A stretch of DNA of 64,000 nt from JACCZX01 sp963729165 (GCA_963729165.1 CAVSMM010000013.1:62001-126000), one strand, 5' to 3'; positions 35,644 through 45,106 are shown, counted from the stretch's first letter. Numbers and translations are program-made. Notes: generated by a model not told the origin, from the sequence alone.

Positions 35644-36153
35644 ATGATGTCGATCCCACACCGCGCCGCCGTATGCGTGTTGTCATGCGGGCTAGCAATG
35701 GCCGCCACCGCCGAAACCGTTTACAAGGTCGTCGGTCCCGATGGCGAAATCACCTACAGCGACAAACCTCCGTCCGATCGAGCGCGTACGACCAACACGC
35801 TCGAATTTCGCAACCTGCCTTCCAGCCCGCTGCCGGCGCAAGTACTGCGCTTTCGTGAGCAGCTCGAGAAAAGCGCCGAAAACCGAATCATCGCCGCACG
35901 CGCACCACGTGCCGGCGATGTGGCGTTGTTCACCGCGAGTTGGTGCGGTCATTGCAAACGCGCAAAAGCACATTTAGCCGCCGGGCAGATCGCCTATGTT
36001 GAATACGACATCGAGAGCGTCGACGGCATGCGCGCCTTCATCGGCGCGGGTGGGAGTGGCGGCGTACCGTTGCTGGTCGACGGTGAGCGACGAATTCAAG
36101 GCTATTCCGCCGCGGCTTACGATCGACTGGCAACAGCAATTCGGGCGCGCTAG
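35644..36153 (+). CDS. DUF4124-glutaredoxin-like exported protein
   Basis: 169 residues. The leader (AAVCVLSCGLAMAATAET) is followed by VYKVVGPDGEITYSDKPP, the DUF4124 domain found at the start of many betaproteobacterial periplasmic proteins. The second half is a glutaredoxin/thioredoxin fold with the redox motif SWCGHCKRAKAH (Cys pair about residues 103-106) and the cis-proline loop GGVPLLVDG. A periplasmic disulfide role is likely. The start may be either of two adjacent ATGs (35644, 35647). It lies 13 bases after the cupin stop and ends 20 bases from the convergent pirin gene. Confidence 0.8.
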   Translation: MMSIPHRAAVCVLSCGLAMAATAETVYKVVGPDGEITYSDKPPSDRARTTNTLEFRNLPSSPLPAQVLRFREQLEKSAENRIIAARAPRAGDVALFTASWCGHCKRAKAHLAAGQIAYVEYDIESVDGMRAFIGAGGSGGVPLLVDGERRIQGYSAAAYDRLATAIRAR

Positions 36154-36172
36154 CGTTTCCCCTAACGGATTT

Positions 36173-37068
36173 CTACGACATCGGATTTGCCGGAGGCGGC
36201 GGGTCCGGCGGCAGTGGAATGAACTCGTCATGGTCGAGGTCCGGCAGTTTCATGCGGCCGGCGCGCCAGTCAGCCTTGGCCTGCTCGATTCGTTCCTTCG
36301 ATGACGATACGAAATTCCATTCGATATATCGCTCACCCACCGGCTCGCCGCCGAGAATCATCAACATCGCGTTCGTGTTGGCACGAACGACAGCATTACT
36401 CGCTGGCACAAAGACCAGCATCTCGCCGCTGTTGAAATCCCGACTGTCGACGGTCACCCGCCTGAGACGACAAAAGCCGCGCGCTCGGTGTATTCGCTCG
36501 GCAAAGAAATCGTGGCGTCCTGTTCAAGCCTTACGTGCGCGTAGAACATCGGGGAATGCGTGGTGGCTTTGGCTCGCACCCCCTGCAACTCGCCGGCGAC
36601 CAGGCGGAGCCACGTCCCGCGCTCGTCAATCGTCGGTAGCGCGGCGCCCGAATAGTTGGCGAAATGGGCGCTGTTTCTTCGCTCTCGCGCGGCAGCGCAA
36701 CCCACGCTTGAATGCCGTGCATCGGCCCGCCTTCGGCTCTCGCCTTTTCAAAGCGCTCGGAATGCGTGATTCCCCTTCCCGCGACCATCCAGTTGACCTC
36801 GCCGGGCCGAACCGCCTGCTGCGAGCCGACGACTGTCGCGATGCATGATCTCGCCTTCGAACAAATAGGTGACGGTCGATAACCCGATATGCGGGTGCGG
36901 CCGTACGTCCACCTTGCGCGGAATGCCACGCGCAAATTGCGCGGGACCGAAGTGATCGAAGAAGATAAACGGGCCGATCATGCGATGCTTTGCAAACGGC
37001 AAGACACGCCCGACCTCGAATCCGCCCAGATCTATGCGACGTTGTTCAATCACCAATTGCAGCGTCAT
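36173..37068 (-). CDS. Pirin-family protein (frameshifts)
   Basis: Bicupin of about 297 residues. The N-terminal cupin has GRVLPFAKHRMIGPFIFFDHFGP and VRPHPHIGLSTVTYLFEGEI with the Fe-binding H-x-H-x3 pattern, then after an indel near 36835 GEVNWMVAGRGITHSER, AEGGPMHGIQAWVALP and, in the third frame, the C-terminal cupin ending ARLEQ-like strands and EPVGERYIEWNFVSSSKERI. Indels lie near 36835, 36670 and 36460. Pirins are iron proteins; several bacterial members cleave quercetin or modulate pyruvate metabolism. Function here unknown. Confidence 0.85.
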
Positions 37069-37113
37069 GGCTCTGTTGGTTTACCCTGTTCCACCGAATC
37101 AACTGCACTCACT

Positions 37114-38050
37114 ATGCCTGATGCACCGTTTTACATCGTCCTCAATGCAAGCTCCGGCCATAGCGATACCGACAAGGCAGCAGACGCGATCTCAAAGGTG
37201 ATGAGCGCGGCAGGACGCTCGCACGAAATTTTGCGCATCGATGACCCGCGAGCGTCTGCATGACACTGCAACCGAGGCGGTAGCAAAGGCGCACCGCAAC
37301 GACGGCATTGTCGTCGCGGCGGGTGGCGATGGCACGCTCAATGCCGTGGCGCAGGTCGCGTTGGGCAGTGACTGCAGGTTCGGTGTGATCCCACAGGGAA
37401 CGTTCAACTACTTCGGTCGCACGCACGGCATCTCTTCCGATGCGGCGGAAGCCGCGCGCAGTTTGTTATCCGCTCGGGTAGAGCCAGTGCAGGTCGGTCT
37501 GGTCAACGGCAAAGTTTTCTTGGTCAACGCGAGTCTTGGCCTGTATCCCCAATCGCTGGAGGACCGCGAAGAACAAAAGCAGCGACATGGTCGCCACCGC
37601 CTGGTGGCGGCATGGGCGGGACTGGTGACGATCTTTCGCGACTATCAACCGATGCTGATCAAGCTGCATCACGAAGGCCGTACACACGAACTAAGGACGC
37701 TCACTTTGTTCGTCGGCAACAATCGACTGCAGCTCGAGCAAATGGGGATCGATGAATCCGATGTTGTTGAGGACGGCAGGCTCGCCGCGATCGTGCTAGC
37801 CCCAGTGCCTACTGCGACACTGTTGGGTTTGGTCGCACGCGGAGCCATGGGTAAGCTCGGGCAGGCACCAGGCGTCCGACACTTCGCCTTTACGAGCATC
37901 ACCGTTAGACCGTCAAGCCGTGCAGTAGGCCGCATCAAGATAGCGACCGACGGCGAGATCAAGTGGATGCATACCCCGATTGAATTCAGCGTCGCACCGA
38001 AGCCGTTGCTGCTACTGAAGCCTATCGACGCAGTCCCCGAAGAGGCGTAA
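37114..38050 (+). CDS. Diacylglycerol kinase catalytic-domain (lipid kinase-like) protein (one frameshift)
   Basis: The ATG at 37114 gives MPDAPFYIVLNASSGHSDTD, with the NxxSG motif that starts the kinase domain. An indel near 37245 joins RIDDP to RERLHDTATEAVAKAHRNDG, after which IVVAAGGDGTLNAVAQVAL carries the GGDGT nucleotide signature and FGVIPQGTFNYFGRT the second core motif. Total about 312 residues. These proteins phosphorylate diacylglycerol, sphingoid bases or similar lipids at the membrane; the substrate is not evident. The next gene's ATG overlaps its stop codon (TAATG), so they form a pair. Confidence 0.85.
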
Positions 38051-38868
38051 TGACGACATTGCTGCAGGTTTCAGACGCGCACTTCGGCACCGAGCAGCCA
38101 CCGGTGGTGCAGGCGCTGCTGCAGCTGGCGCGCGAAGAGGTTCCTGACCTCGTGGTGATGTCAGGGGACATCACCCAACGCGCGCGCCGTCACCAGTTCG
38201 CCGCGGCGCGCGCTTTCATTGACGAGTTGAAACCTGCTGCTCTGTTGACGATTCCCGGTAACCACGACATTCCGCTGTTCAATCTCGCATTGCGAGCGTT
38301 CGCGCCGTATGCAAACTACTCGCGCGCATTTGGAGAAAACCTCGAGCCGATATTCGAATCTGCGCATCTTCTGGTGATCGGAGTCAACACGACACGGCCG
38401 CACCGCCACAAGGATGGCGAGCTGTCGGCGCAGCAGATCGAACGTGTGACCCACCGGCTGCAGCGGGCAACGGCATCGCAATTGCGCATCATCGTCGTGC
38501 ATCAGCCGGTGCTCGCGATTCGCAAGAGTGACGAGGACAACCTGCTCGACGGTCATCGCCAAGCCGTGCCGGCGTGGGCCACTGCGGGCGGCGACATCAT
38601 CATGGGTGGGCACATTCATCTGCCGTACGTACGCTCGCTGCAAACCACATTCGGTACTCTGCCGCGCGATATTTGGACGGTGCAGGCGGGCACCGCGGTT
38701 TCGTCACGCATCCGCGAAGGCATTACGAACTCGGTGAACGTAATTCGCTGCAACGGCGACCAGTCGCCGCGCCGATGCGCAGTTGAGCGCTGGGATTACG
38801 TTCCGACGCTAAATCGCTTCGAGCGGCATTCGACCCAGGAACTGACGTTTGCTGCGTCCGCTGGTTAG
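38050..38868 (+). CDS. Calcineurin-like metallophosphoesterase
   Basis: 272 residues, intact. Metal-ligand motifs in order: LLQVSDAHFG (D-x-H), DLVVMSGDITQRA (GD), LTIPGNHDIPL (GNHD), IIVVHQP and GGHIHLPYV (GHxH). This is the class III phosphoesterase set related to CpdA/Icc-type cAMP or UDP-diacylglucosamine hydrolases. Overlap with the lipid-kinase gene, a common pairing in Betaproteobacteria, suggests phospholipid or lipid A related chemistry (inference). No leader, so cytoplasmic or peripheral. Confidence 0.88.
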   Translation: MTTLLQVSDAHFGTEQPPVVQALLQLAREEVPDLVVMSGDITQRARRHQFAAARAFIDELKPAALLTIPGNHDIPLFNLALRAFAPYANYSRAFGENLEPIFESAHLLVIGVNTTRPHRHKDGELSAQQIERVTHRLQRATASQLRIIVVHQPVLAIRKSDEDNLLDGHRQAVPAWATAGGDIIMGGHIHLPYVRSLQTTFGTLPRDIWTVQAGTAVSSRIREGITNSVNVIRCNGDQSPRRCAVERWDYVPTLNRFERHSTQELTFAASAG

Positions 38869-38922
38869 ATTGCTTTCGCTTAATGCCAACGGCCAGTCTG
38901 TCGCTCTCGGCTTGCAGCACGG

Positions 38923-39567
38923 CTAGGAGTCGAGGCTGCGCTCGTCCGCGGGCCGGCGCCACACACTTGCCAACCACGGCTGCTGTTCACGCGGCAATCC
39001 GGCGGGGCGATAGTAGTGCTCAAGCTCAATGAACCCTGCATTCGTCATCCAACCGCGCCACGTGGCTAGGTCATGATAGGCCCCGTACCGGCCGCGATTC
39101 CATCCTTCTTCGTTTTTCCCGCGCGGGTTCGAGCTGAACAGCACACCACCGGGCTTCAATGCCTCGTGTAACTGTCGTAGCACCCGCGGCACATGCTCAG
39201 ATGGCACATGAAATAGCGACGCATTCGCGAACACACCATCGAATCTCCTAGCTGGCAGCTCGAGTGCAAGAAAGTCCTGTAGCCACACTTCGCAGCCGGT
39301 TTCAGTGCGCGCCATCTCCACAAAGCGGATAGCGCCCTCGAGGCCGATCGGCACATGGCCGTGCGCGACAAACGCCTTCAGGTCACGCCCAGGCCCGCAA
39401 CCAAAATCAAGGATAGTGAAAGGCGGTTCGGCTTCGATATGACGCAACAGCGCATCGATGTTTTGACTGACATCGTGATCGCGTGTGCCCTCGCGAAAAC
39501 TCTCGGCGTTCTGGTTGTAGTCAGCCAGCGTTCGCGCCGTAATCGTTTCCAAATCAGCTGAACTCAC
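38923..39567 (-). CDS. Class I SAM-dependent methyltransferase
   Basis: The GTG at 39567 opens VSSADLETITARTLADYNQNA; upstream codons in this frame look non-coding. 214 residues. The SAM-binding core is FTILDFGCGPGRDLKAFVAHG (motif I, about residues 48-68), IGLEGAIRFVEMAR (motif II region) and FDGVFANASLFHVP (motif IV). It ends with a C-terminal RPAGLPREQQPWLASVWRRP. The AxEAF-like opening YNQNAESFREGTRDHDVSQN is typical of a family of stand-alone small-molecule methyltransferases. Substrate unknown. Convergent with the phosphoesterase, divergent from the cyclase-type regulator. Confidence 0.85.
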   Translation of the reverse strand: MSSADLETITARTLADYNQNAESFREGTRDHDVSQNIDALLRHIEAEPPFTILDFGCGPGRDLKAFVAHGHVPIGLEGAIRFVEMARTETGCEVWLQDFLALELPARRFDGVFANASLFHVPSEHVPRVLRQLHEALKPGGVLFSSNPRGKNEEGWNRGRYGAYHDLATWRGWMTNAGFIELEHYYRPAGLPREQQPWLASVWRRPADERSLDS

Positions 39568-39691
39568 TTCATTCGGTCCCGGTTGGCATGCGCAGCGTGT
39601 TAAAGCGTAAGCCAATTGACCTAAGGGCAGTACGCTCCCATGCCCCAAGGTAACGCCGCAGTAACATCCATCCCTGCCTAATGCTCGGCAC

Positions 39692-42345
39692 ATGAATCAC
39701 GTGTCTGAACAAACCCCAGTCACTTTTCTCTTCACCGATATCGAAGGCAGCACCCGGCTGTGGGAGCAGGAACCCGAGCGGATGCGGCCGGTAATGGCGC
39801 GCCACGATGCCGTCTCCAAAGCAGCGGTAGAACGTCATCACGGAACAATCGTCAAGATGACGGGCGATGGGGTGCACGCCGCGTTCAACAGCCCGCTCAA
39901 CGCTTTAATCGCCACGCTCGAGATACAGCAGCTGCTCTCAGCGCCTGATGCGACCGACGGACTGGCACTGCCGTTGCGCTGCGGCCTGCATGCCGGGAAT
40001 CGACGAGCGACGCGATGGCGATTTCTACGGCCGCGCGGTTAATCGCGCCGCGCGCATCATGAGCGCGGCTCACGGTGGTCAGATGCTGCTGTCGAGGGTG
40101 GTTGCCGAACAGGTCAGCGGAGCTTTACCGGAAGGCGTATCGCTGCGCGACCTCGGCACTGTTCGGCTGCGCGACCTATCCAGCCCGGAGCACATCTATC
40201 AAGTGCAGCACCCGCAACTGCGCACCGACTTTCCTGCGCTGCGCTCGCTCGAAGGGGACGCCGAACAATCTGACGCAGCAGCTCAACTCGTTCATCGGCC
40301 GCGAACGTGAGCTGGCAGAGATCAAGGAAATGCTCGCGTCGAACCGGTTCGTGACGCTGCTCGGCATGGGCGGCATCGGCAAATCACGACTGTCGATGCA
40401 GCTGGCGGCCGACATCTTGGATGACTTTCCCGACGGTGTGTGGTTTGTCGAGCTTGCGGCGCTGACGGATCCGAGCTTCGGTTCCGCAGGCGGTGGCCTC
40501 TGTGATTGGGAGTCAAGGAAGAGGCAGGGCGATCTGGTGATCGGATGCACTGACGAAGTATGTGCGCGATCTGCAATTGCTGATCATTCTCGACAACTGC
40601 GAGCAGGTGATTCACGGCTGCGCTGACCTGGCCAAACAGCTGCTGCAAGCGGGTCCGAAGAGTAAAGGTGCTGACATCGAGTCGCGATTATCTTGCAGGT
40701 GGCCGGAGAAACGGCATATCACGTGCCCACGCTTTCGGTGCCCGAAAGGAAGTCACTTCGCTCAACGCGTTGGCGCATGCACGAAGCGGTTCGACTGTTC
40801 ATCGATCGTGCGGCAGCGTCCCGTGCGTGGCTTTGGCTTGACAGAACAGAACGCGGCCGCGGTAGCAGATATTTGTTATTGCCTGGACGGCATTCCGCTC
40901 GCAATCGAGCTGGCGGCCGCGCGCGTTCGAGCACTGTCGGTCCAAACAATCGCAGCACGTTTGGGTGACCGCTTCCGTCTGCTTGTGACCGGTGATCAAA
41001 CCGTTCTGCCCCGACAGCGAACGTTGCGAGCGTTGATCGATTGGAGCTACGACCTGCTGACGGAAGCGGAGCGTACGCTTGTTTCAACGACTTTCGGTCT
41101 TCGCGGGTGGTTGGACGCTCGAAGCGGCCGAGGCGGTGTGCGCGGATCGATAACTTGCCAGAAGACGACGTACTGGATTTGTTGACTCATCTGGTAGAGA
41201 AATCACTAGTGGTCGTGCGAACTCGATGGGGAGCGCTACCGGATGCTCGACACCGTTCGACATTACTCGCAAGAGAAGTTGGCTGAATCGGTGATGAAAT
41301 CGCTAGTCCGCTCACAGCATCTCAATTTCTACCTTGACGCTGGCGGAGAAGGCGAGGCCTGAGCTCGCCGGCCCTGAGCAAGGGAACTGGCTTAGTCGGC
41401 TCGACCTCGAACGTGAAAATCTTCTTTCGGCTCCACTTCGTGGGGCCAGTACAAGTACACAGGACGAGCAATGCTCTGCCGAGCTGGCTCATGCGTTGCG
41501 TCCATACTGGATCAATCGAGGACTGTTAACACTTGGGCTTCGTGTGACCGTTGAAGTCACTTGAACTGCCGCGGCGTGCAGAAGACGAGATGTGGCTCGC
41601 TGCCAAGCTCTGGCGGGTGCAGGGCAGATGTGCTTCTTTATCGGACGCGATGAGGAAGCGCACGAACATACCTGTCCGAAAGCCTTGCTATCGCGCGGGA
41701 GATCAACGACGTCAAGTGGGTCGCCGGCGTCTTGCAGCCTCTCGGGATGGCGTGCCTCGGCGTCGGCGACATGGTGGCCGCGCGCGCGACACCTGGAAGA
41801 GGCTGTCGCTCTGCGCGCGAACTAGGAAATGAACGAGAGTTAACAGCGGCGCTGAATGCGCTTGGCAATGCTGCATCGTCTGGAGGGTCGGCTCAGATGA
41901 GGCCGCACCGATCTGTGAACAGGTACTGGCCCTGACGCGTGAATTCGGTGATCAGGAGTACATCGCCATCGCTCTACTCAATCTGGCAATGGTTTGCGAT
42001 GGGCAGTAATGCGGAGACCGCGCCCGATCGATGTTGCTAGAGGTTATGAAGATTGGCGAAGAGATAGGCTCGAAGCCGGTGCGTCGCAGCGCACTTGAGG
42101 TCTGTGCCGGGCTCGCGGCGGCGCGCGAACATTGGCTTCAAGCCGCGCAACTCTTCGGCGTGGCAGAGGCGCAGAGAGAACAAACAAAATTGCGGCGCGA
42201 CCCCGCCGACCAAGCATTTCTGGACCCACTCATCGCCCGCGCGAGGCAGGCACTTGGCCACCAAACGTTTGCCTCGGCCGAAGAGCAGGGACGAACCTTG
42301 CCGCTCGATGCGGCATTAGCTCAAGCTCGCGAGAGAATTCGTTAG
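39692..42345 (+). CDS. Class III nucleotide cyclase - NB-ARC ATPase - TPR regulator (many frameshifts)
   Basis: About 885 residues spread over all three frames. The N-terminal cyclase domain reads VTFLFTDIEGSTRLWEQEPE, HHGTIVKMTGDGVHAAF, then DGDFYGRAVNRAARIMSAAHGGQ; the FTDIEGST aspartate and the TGDG loop are present. A signal ATPase follows: LLGMGGIGKSRLSMQLA (Walker A), LLIILDNCEQV (Walker B), CYCLDGIPLAIELAAARV and LRALIDWSYDLL. The C-terminal part is TPR-like, ending EAQREQTKLRRDPADQAFL. At least ten indels are needed, the densest in the window, so a decaying gene cannot be excluded. Such proteins sense signals and may make cAMP; some also lack cyclase activity. Confidence 0.75.
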
Positions 42346-42481
42346 CGATGTCCGGCCTGCAGCGACTCACCAATTCACCATCGGCGGATCTCGCGAGGGG
42401 AGAGGTCGCCCGTCTTTGCCGTTGACGCGAATCGTGTATTTGTAGACGCCCGGTCTGGTGTGTAGGTTTCGGCAGGCAACT

Positions 42482-42823
42482 TCAACGTTGCTGAGCCGCC
42501 TGCATGGGCCAATTTCCTTCTGACCTGGGTTCAAGGACCACACTAATCCGGTCTCCTCTTATTACTTGATCGATGAGCTCTCCCTCAATCACGATGCCGT
42601 TTTCAGGAAAGGTAAGTCCACTCTCCCTTGGCAGTTGAAAGAGAATGTCGAAATCGCGTTCATCCGGGAAGTAAAAAAGTATCTCTGGGGTAACGACGAT
42701 GCGCCCGTCGCTGACGGTAACTTGTGGCGTACGGCGTTCCTCCAAGCGAGGAACCCATTTCAGAGTCGTGCAGCCGGATAGCGCTAAGGCGAGAACGACG
42801 TAGACAAGTAGACGTTTCTTCAT
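42482..42823 (-). CDS. Small lipoprotein, hypothetical
   Basis: Start at the ATG 42823, which has GGGAGAAG upstream and opens MKKRLLVYVVLALALSGCTT; the lipobox LSGC puts the lipidated Cys at residue 18. The mature ~95 residues contain TPQVTVSDGRIVVTPEILFYF, then DFDILFQLPRESGLTFPENG, a likely all-beta domain. No family recognised. It faces the end of the cyclase-type regulator and diverges from the 55-codon gene to its right. Confidence 0.65.
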   Translation of the reverse strand: MKKRLLVYVVLALALSGCTTLKWVPRLEERRTPQVTVSDGRIVVTPEILFYFPDERDFDILFQLPRESGLTFPENGIVIEGELIDQVIRGDRISVVLEPRSEGNWPMQAAQQR

Positions 42824-42905
42824 TTTCTTCTCCCTGGTCAACACTCCCGCCAGCATATTAGCGCTGCAAACGCGCAACACAACGAATATTCACGCCGGAA
42901 TTCAT

Positions 42906-42934
42906 TGACCTGTGTGACGTGCGTTTCTTATATT
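42906..42934 (+). promoter_or_regulatory. Sigma-70-type promoter for the 55-codon gene
   Basis: TTGACC (42906-42911) and TTATAT (42929-42934) are separated by exactly 17 bases. Transcription would start near 42942, about 35 bases before the ATG; a small hairpin CCGGC-GCTAAA-GCCGG (42943-42958) would sit at the 5' end of the message. Confidence 0.7.
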
Positions 42935-42974
42935 TCGTCTCCCGGCGCTAAAGCCGGTTAGTGGAGGTCTTGAG

Positions 42975-43142
42975 ATGTTCAACCTGGGCAGTAATCAACC
43001 AACGTCATCGCGAATGAATTTCGCGGCGACGGGCGTTGGGCGCTCGATGTCGGCAATCGGCATCGGCACGTCCGGCGTTGGGGGACAGCTGTTCGGTGTG
43101 TCCGTGCTGACGATGGGTTCAAGCGGAGGTCCTGGGATGTAG
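42975..43142 (+). CDS. Small Gly/Ser-rich protein, 55 residues
   Basis: ATG at 42975, seven bases after a perfect GGAGG, to the TAG at 43140-43142. The peptide opens MFNLGSNQPTSSRMNFAAT and continues with small residues (GVGRSMSAIGIGTSGVGGQ, then LFGVSVLTMGSSGGPGM): no charge apart from two Arg, no Lys, Asp or Glu, and no membrane helix. A promoter lies upstream and a terminator follows 20 bases after the stop, so it is a self-contained unit. No homologue known to me. An opposite-strand frame (42995-43240) is open, but the terminator points the plus way. Confidence 0.6.
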   Translation: MFNLGSNQPTSSRMNFAATGVGRSMSAIGIGTSGVGGQLFGVSVLTMGSSGGPGM

Positions 43143-43162
43143 CTGGACTCCACTCCCAACAG

Positions 43163-43200
43163 AAGCCCGGATCGCGTTGAACGCCTCCGGGCTTTTTGTT
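43163..43200 (+). terminator. Rho-independent terminator of the 55-codon gene
   Basis: AAGCCCGGA (43163-43171) pairs with TCCGGGCTT (43186-43194), followed by a T run (43193-43197) and GTTTGTGT. On the minus strand no T run follows, so it serves the plus strand. Confidence 0.85.
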
Positions 43201-43231
43201 TGTGTACGTCATTAACGCAATGGAGAGCATC

Positions 43232-43442
43232 ATGAGACATTGGGATCGAAGTAGTAGGATGGGAGACTTCTTTTACGCTGTATGTATAGCCGCCAGTTAG
43301 TGGTCTATTCGGTTTAGCTTCCTGGCCGAAGTCGTCGAGTACGCGGGCAGCTTCAGCAATGCGGAGCAGCGCTGGCGCTTCTCACGACGATGCGGGCTGG
43401 AAAGACCGCAAAGTAGTGGTTGCAGCGGGAGAGAAGAAGTGA
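43232..43442 (+). CDS. Possible small membrane protein (frameshifts)
   Basis: An ATG at 43232 with TGGAGA five bases upstream opens MRHWDRSSRMGDFFYAVCIA. The first frame stops after 22 codons, but adding one base gives a continuing hydrophobic stretch (AASLVVYSVSFLAEVVEYAG) and a second shift gives a basic end, DRKVVVAAGEKK, at the TGA 43440-43442. Total near 70 residues with one membrane helix. The following hairpin supports an end of transcription here. Without the two assumed indels it is only a 22-codon frame. Confidence 0.35.
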
Positions 43443-43532
43443 GCGGCGCTATTACGCGCCGGCGGATGTGTGACTCACACGGTCGCATGTCACTGGCCGA
43501 GCCGCTTCGTATCAGAAGTTTGTTTCAAGAAG

Positions 43533-43559
43533 AACCCGCTTCTCATTGAGAAGCGGGTT
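43533..43559. terminator. Bidirectional hairpin terminator
   Basis: AACCCGCTTCTC (43533-43544) pairs perfectly with GAGAAGCGGGTT (43548-43559) over a 3-base loop, followed on the plus side by TCTTC and on the minus side by CTTCTTG. It separates the small plus-strand genes from the convergent AraC gene. Confidence 0.75.
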
Positions 43560-43602
43560 TCTTCACGCACGGATCTTCACCAGATCCTTCAGCACGCGAT
43601 CG

Positions 43603-44646
43603 CTAAGGCGCTGCACTGCCGACGCGTCGATATCTGCCGGGAGACTGACCGGTGATTCGACGAAACGCTTTTGAAAAAACCGCATCGGAGTTGTAGCCGA
43701 CGCTTTCAGCCAGCTTTGACAGATTGATACGCTCGCTGCGCATTCGATTCGCCGCTCGCGTAATACGCCAGCGCGTCAAATAAGCCATTGGCGCTTCGCC
43801 GACCAATTCCTTAAACCGCACCGCAAGCGCTGTACGTGAGGTGCCGATCTCCTGCGCGAGTGTTTCCAGCGTCCATGGTTCTGCATAACGGTCATGCAGC
43901 AATGTCAGCGCCTTGCCCACGCGCGCGTCGCTGAGTCCGCGCAGCCAGCTTGTGACGCATTCGTGCTGTGCGGCGTAAGCACGCACGGCCTGTATGAACA
44001 GCACATCAGCCATGCGCCGCAATACCGTCTGCGATCCTTGATGGCGGTGCGCGATCTCGGCATGAATGAATCGCAATGTCGGCTCGAGCCATTCCTGCAC
44101 GTAGGGATCATCGCGGCGAAGGTGAATGATCGGAGGCAACACATCAAACATCGGGTTCGCTTTTAGCGCTGCGAACGAGAAAAAACCGCCGGTGATGCAT
44201 AGCGCCGGACCGGGACCGTCGATGCGTATAAAGCCTGACTCGTTCTTCGGATGCAGCCGCATCCAGTCATCGAGCGCAACGATCGGCGCGTCCTTGGCTC
44301 CGCGCATTACATGCGGCGCTCCGCTTGGAAGCAGAACGAAGTCGCCTTCGCTCAACTCGTACGTTCTGCGACCGAGGACCAAGTTGCAGCGTCCGGCAGT
44401 GATCGCGTAGAACGGAGAGCGACCCGGCCGTGCGATCGAGATCGCGCACGGAGACAGCGATTCGAGAACGAAGTACACGGTGGCTTCGAGGCGGATCTGC
44501 TCCATCACATCGGTCAACAGGTCATAAGGCGGCGCTGGCGACGCTTTCAAAGCAGCACGGCCTCGTCGTTGCGACGTTCGTTCATTTCGACTGTAATTCG
44601 GTCCTGAACGATTCGACAAATATTTGGAAGAAATCGGTCTGTTCAT
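43603..44646 (-). CDS. AraC-family regulator with cupin sensor
   Basis: 347 residues. The N-terminal cupin-6 sensor contains AISIARPGRSPFYAITAGRCN, YELSEGDFVLLPSGAPHVMR, and the segment ending IIHLRRDDP. The C-terminal double HTH is LTLLHDRYAEPWTLETLAQEIG, TSRTALAVRFKELVGEAPMAYLTRWRI, and YNSDAVFSKAFRRITGQSPGRYR, all canonical. A start at 44646 gives a 48-residue poorly structured lead; MEQIRLEATVYFVLES may be the true start. Its likely target is the divergent small exported-protein gene 77 bases away, but this is positional inference only. Confidence 0.88.
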   Translation of the reverse strand: MNRPISSKYLSNRSGPNYSRNERTSQRRGRAALKASPAPPYDLLTDVMEQIRLEATVYFVLESLSPCAISIARPGRSPFYAITAGRCNLVLGRRTYELSEGDFVLLPSGAPHVMRGAKDAPIVALDDWMRLHPKNESGFIRIDGPGPALCITGGFFSFAALKANPMFDVLPPIIHLRRDDPYVQEWLEPTLRFIHAEIAHRHQGSQTVLRRMADVLFIQAVRAYAAQHECVTSWLRGLSDARVGKALTLLHDRYAEPWTLETLAQEIGTSRTALAVRFKELVGEAPMAYLTRWRITRAANRMRSERINLSKLAESVGYNSDAVFSKAFRRITGQSPGRYRRVGSAAP

Positions 44647-44722
44647 CCCACAGAGGATAGCGCACTGTGCGCCTCATCGCTGCATCAATCCGATTGCAGC
44701 GGCAAATTGAGAGGAGTTGAAC

Positions 44723-45016
44723 ATGCGTTATCGAATTGTTACTGCAGTTATGTTGGCATTGATGGCATTTGGCGCGAGCGCTCAAACCATCGATAAACGA
44801 CCTTCGCTGGAACCAGCCCATAGTCCATTCACGTACGAAGCATTGGGTGCAACACCATCACTACAACTTGGGAAGCGCAGGGCGTCGGACAACGAGGCTA
44901 GGCTCGCGGCTGCGCGCGAGAGCAAGAGCAAAAGCGCGACTGGCGCGTCGAGTCCCCGTGACGAGTCCTCGACAGTCGACAGCGCCCTACGTTCGCAGCG
45001 CGATAAGAAGCAGTGA
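44723..45016 (+). CDS. Small exported protein, hypothetical
   Basis: The ATG at 44723 is six bases after GAGAGGAG. A signal peptide (MRYRIVTAVMLALMAFGASA) is followed by ~77 residues, QTIDKRPSLEPAHSPFTYEA then charged, Ser/Lys-rich sequence (AARESKSKSATGAS) predicted to be disordered. No family recognised. The upstream AraC gene is divergent. Confidence 0.6.
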   Translation: MRYRIVTAVMLALMAFGASAQTIDKRPSLEPAHSPFTYEALGATPSLQLGKRRASDNEARLAAARESKSKSATGASSPRDESSTVDSALRSQRDKKQ

Positions 45017-45106
45017 GAAGCTCACTGCTTGGCCTCAACACGCGCAACGACTCCTCGCCTCCAGATACAGCGGCGGACGAGGAGATTGCGAATCTTCCCT
45101 TCTAGA

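Noticed and set aside
42995..43240. Minus-strand 81-codon frame opposite the 55-codon gene
   Set aside because: It has no visible ribosome binding site or promoter, and the terminator in the region has its T run on the plus strand only; kept as a possible alternative in the entry for the small gene.
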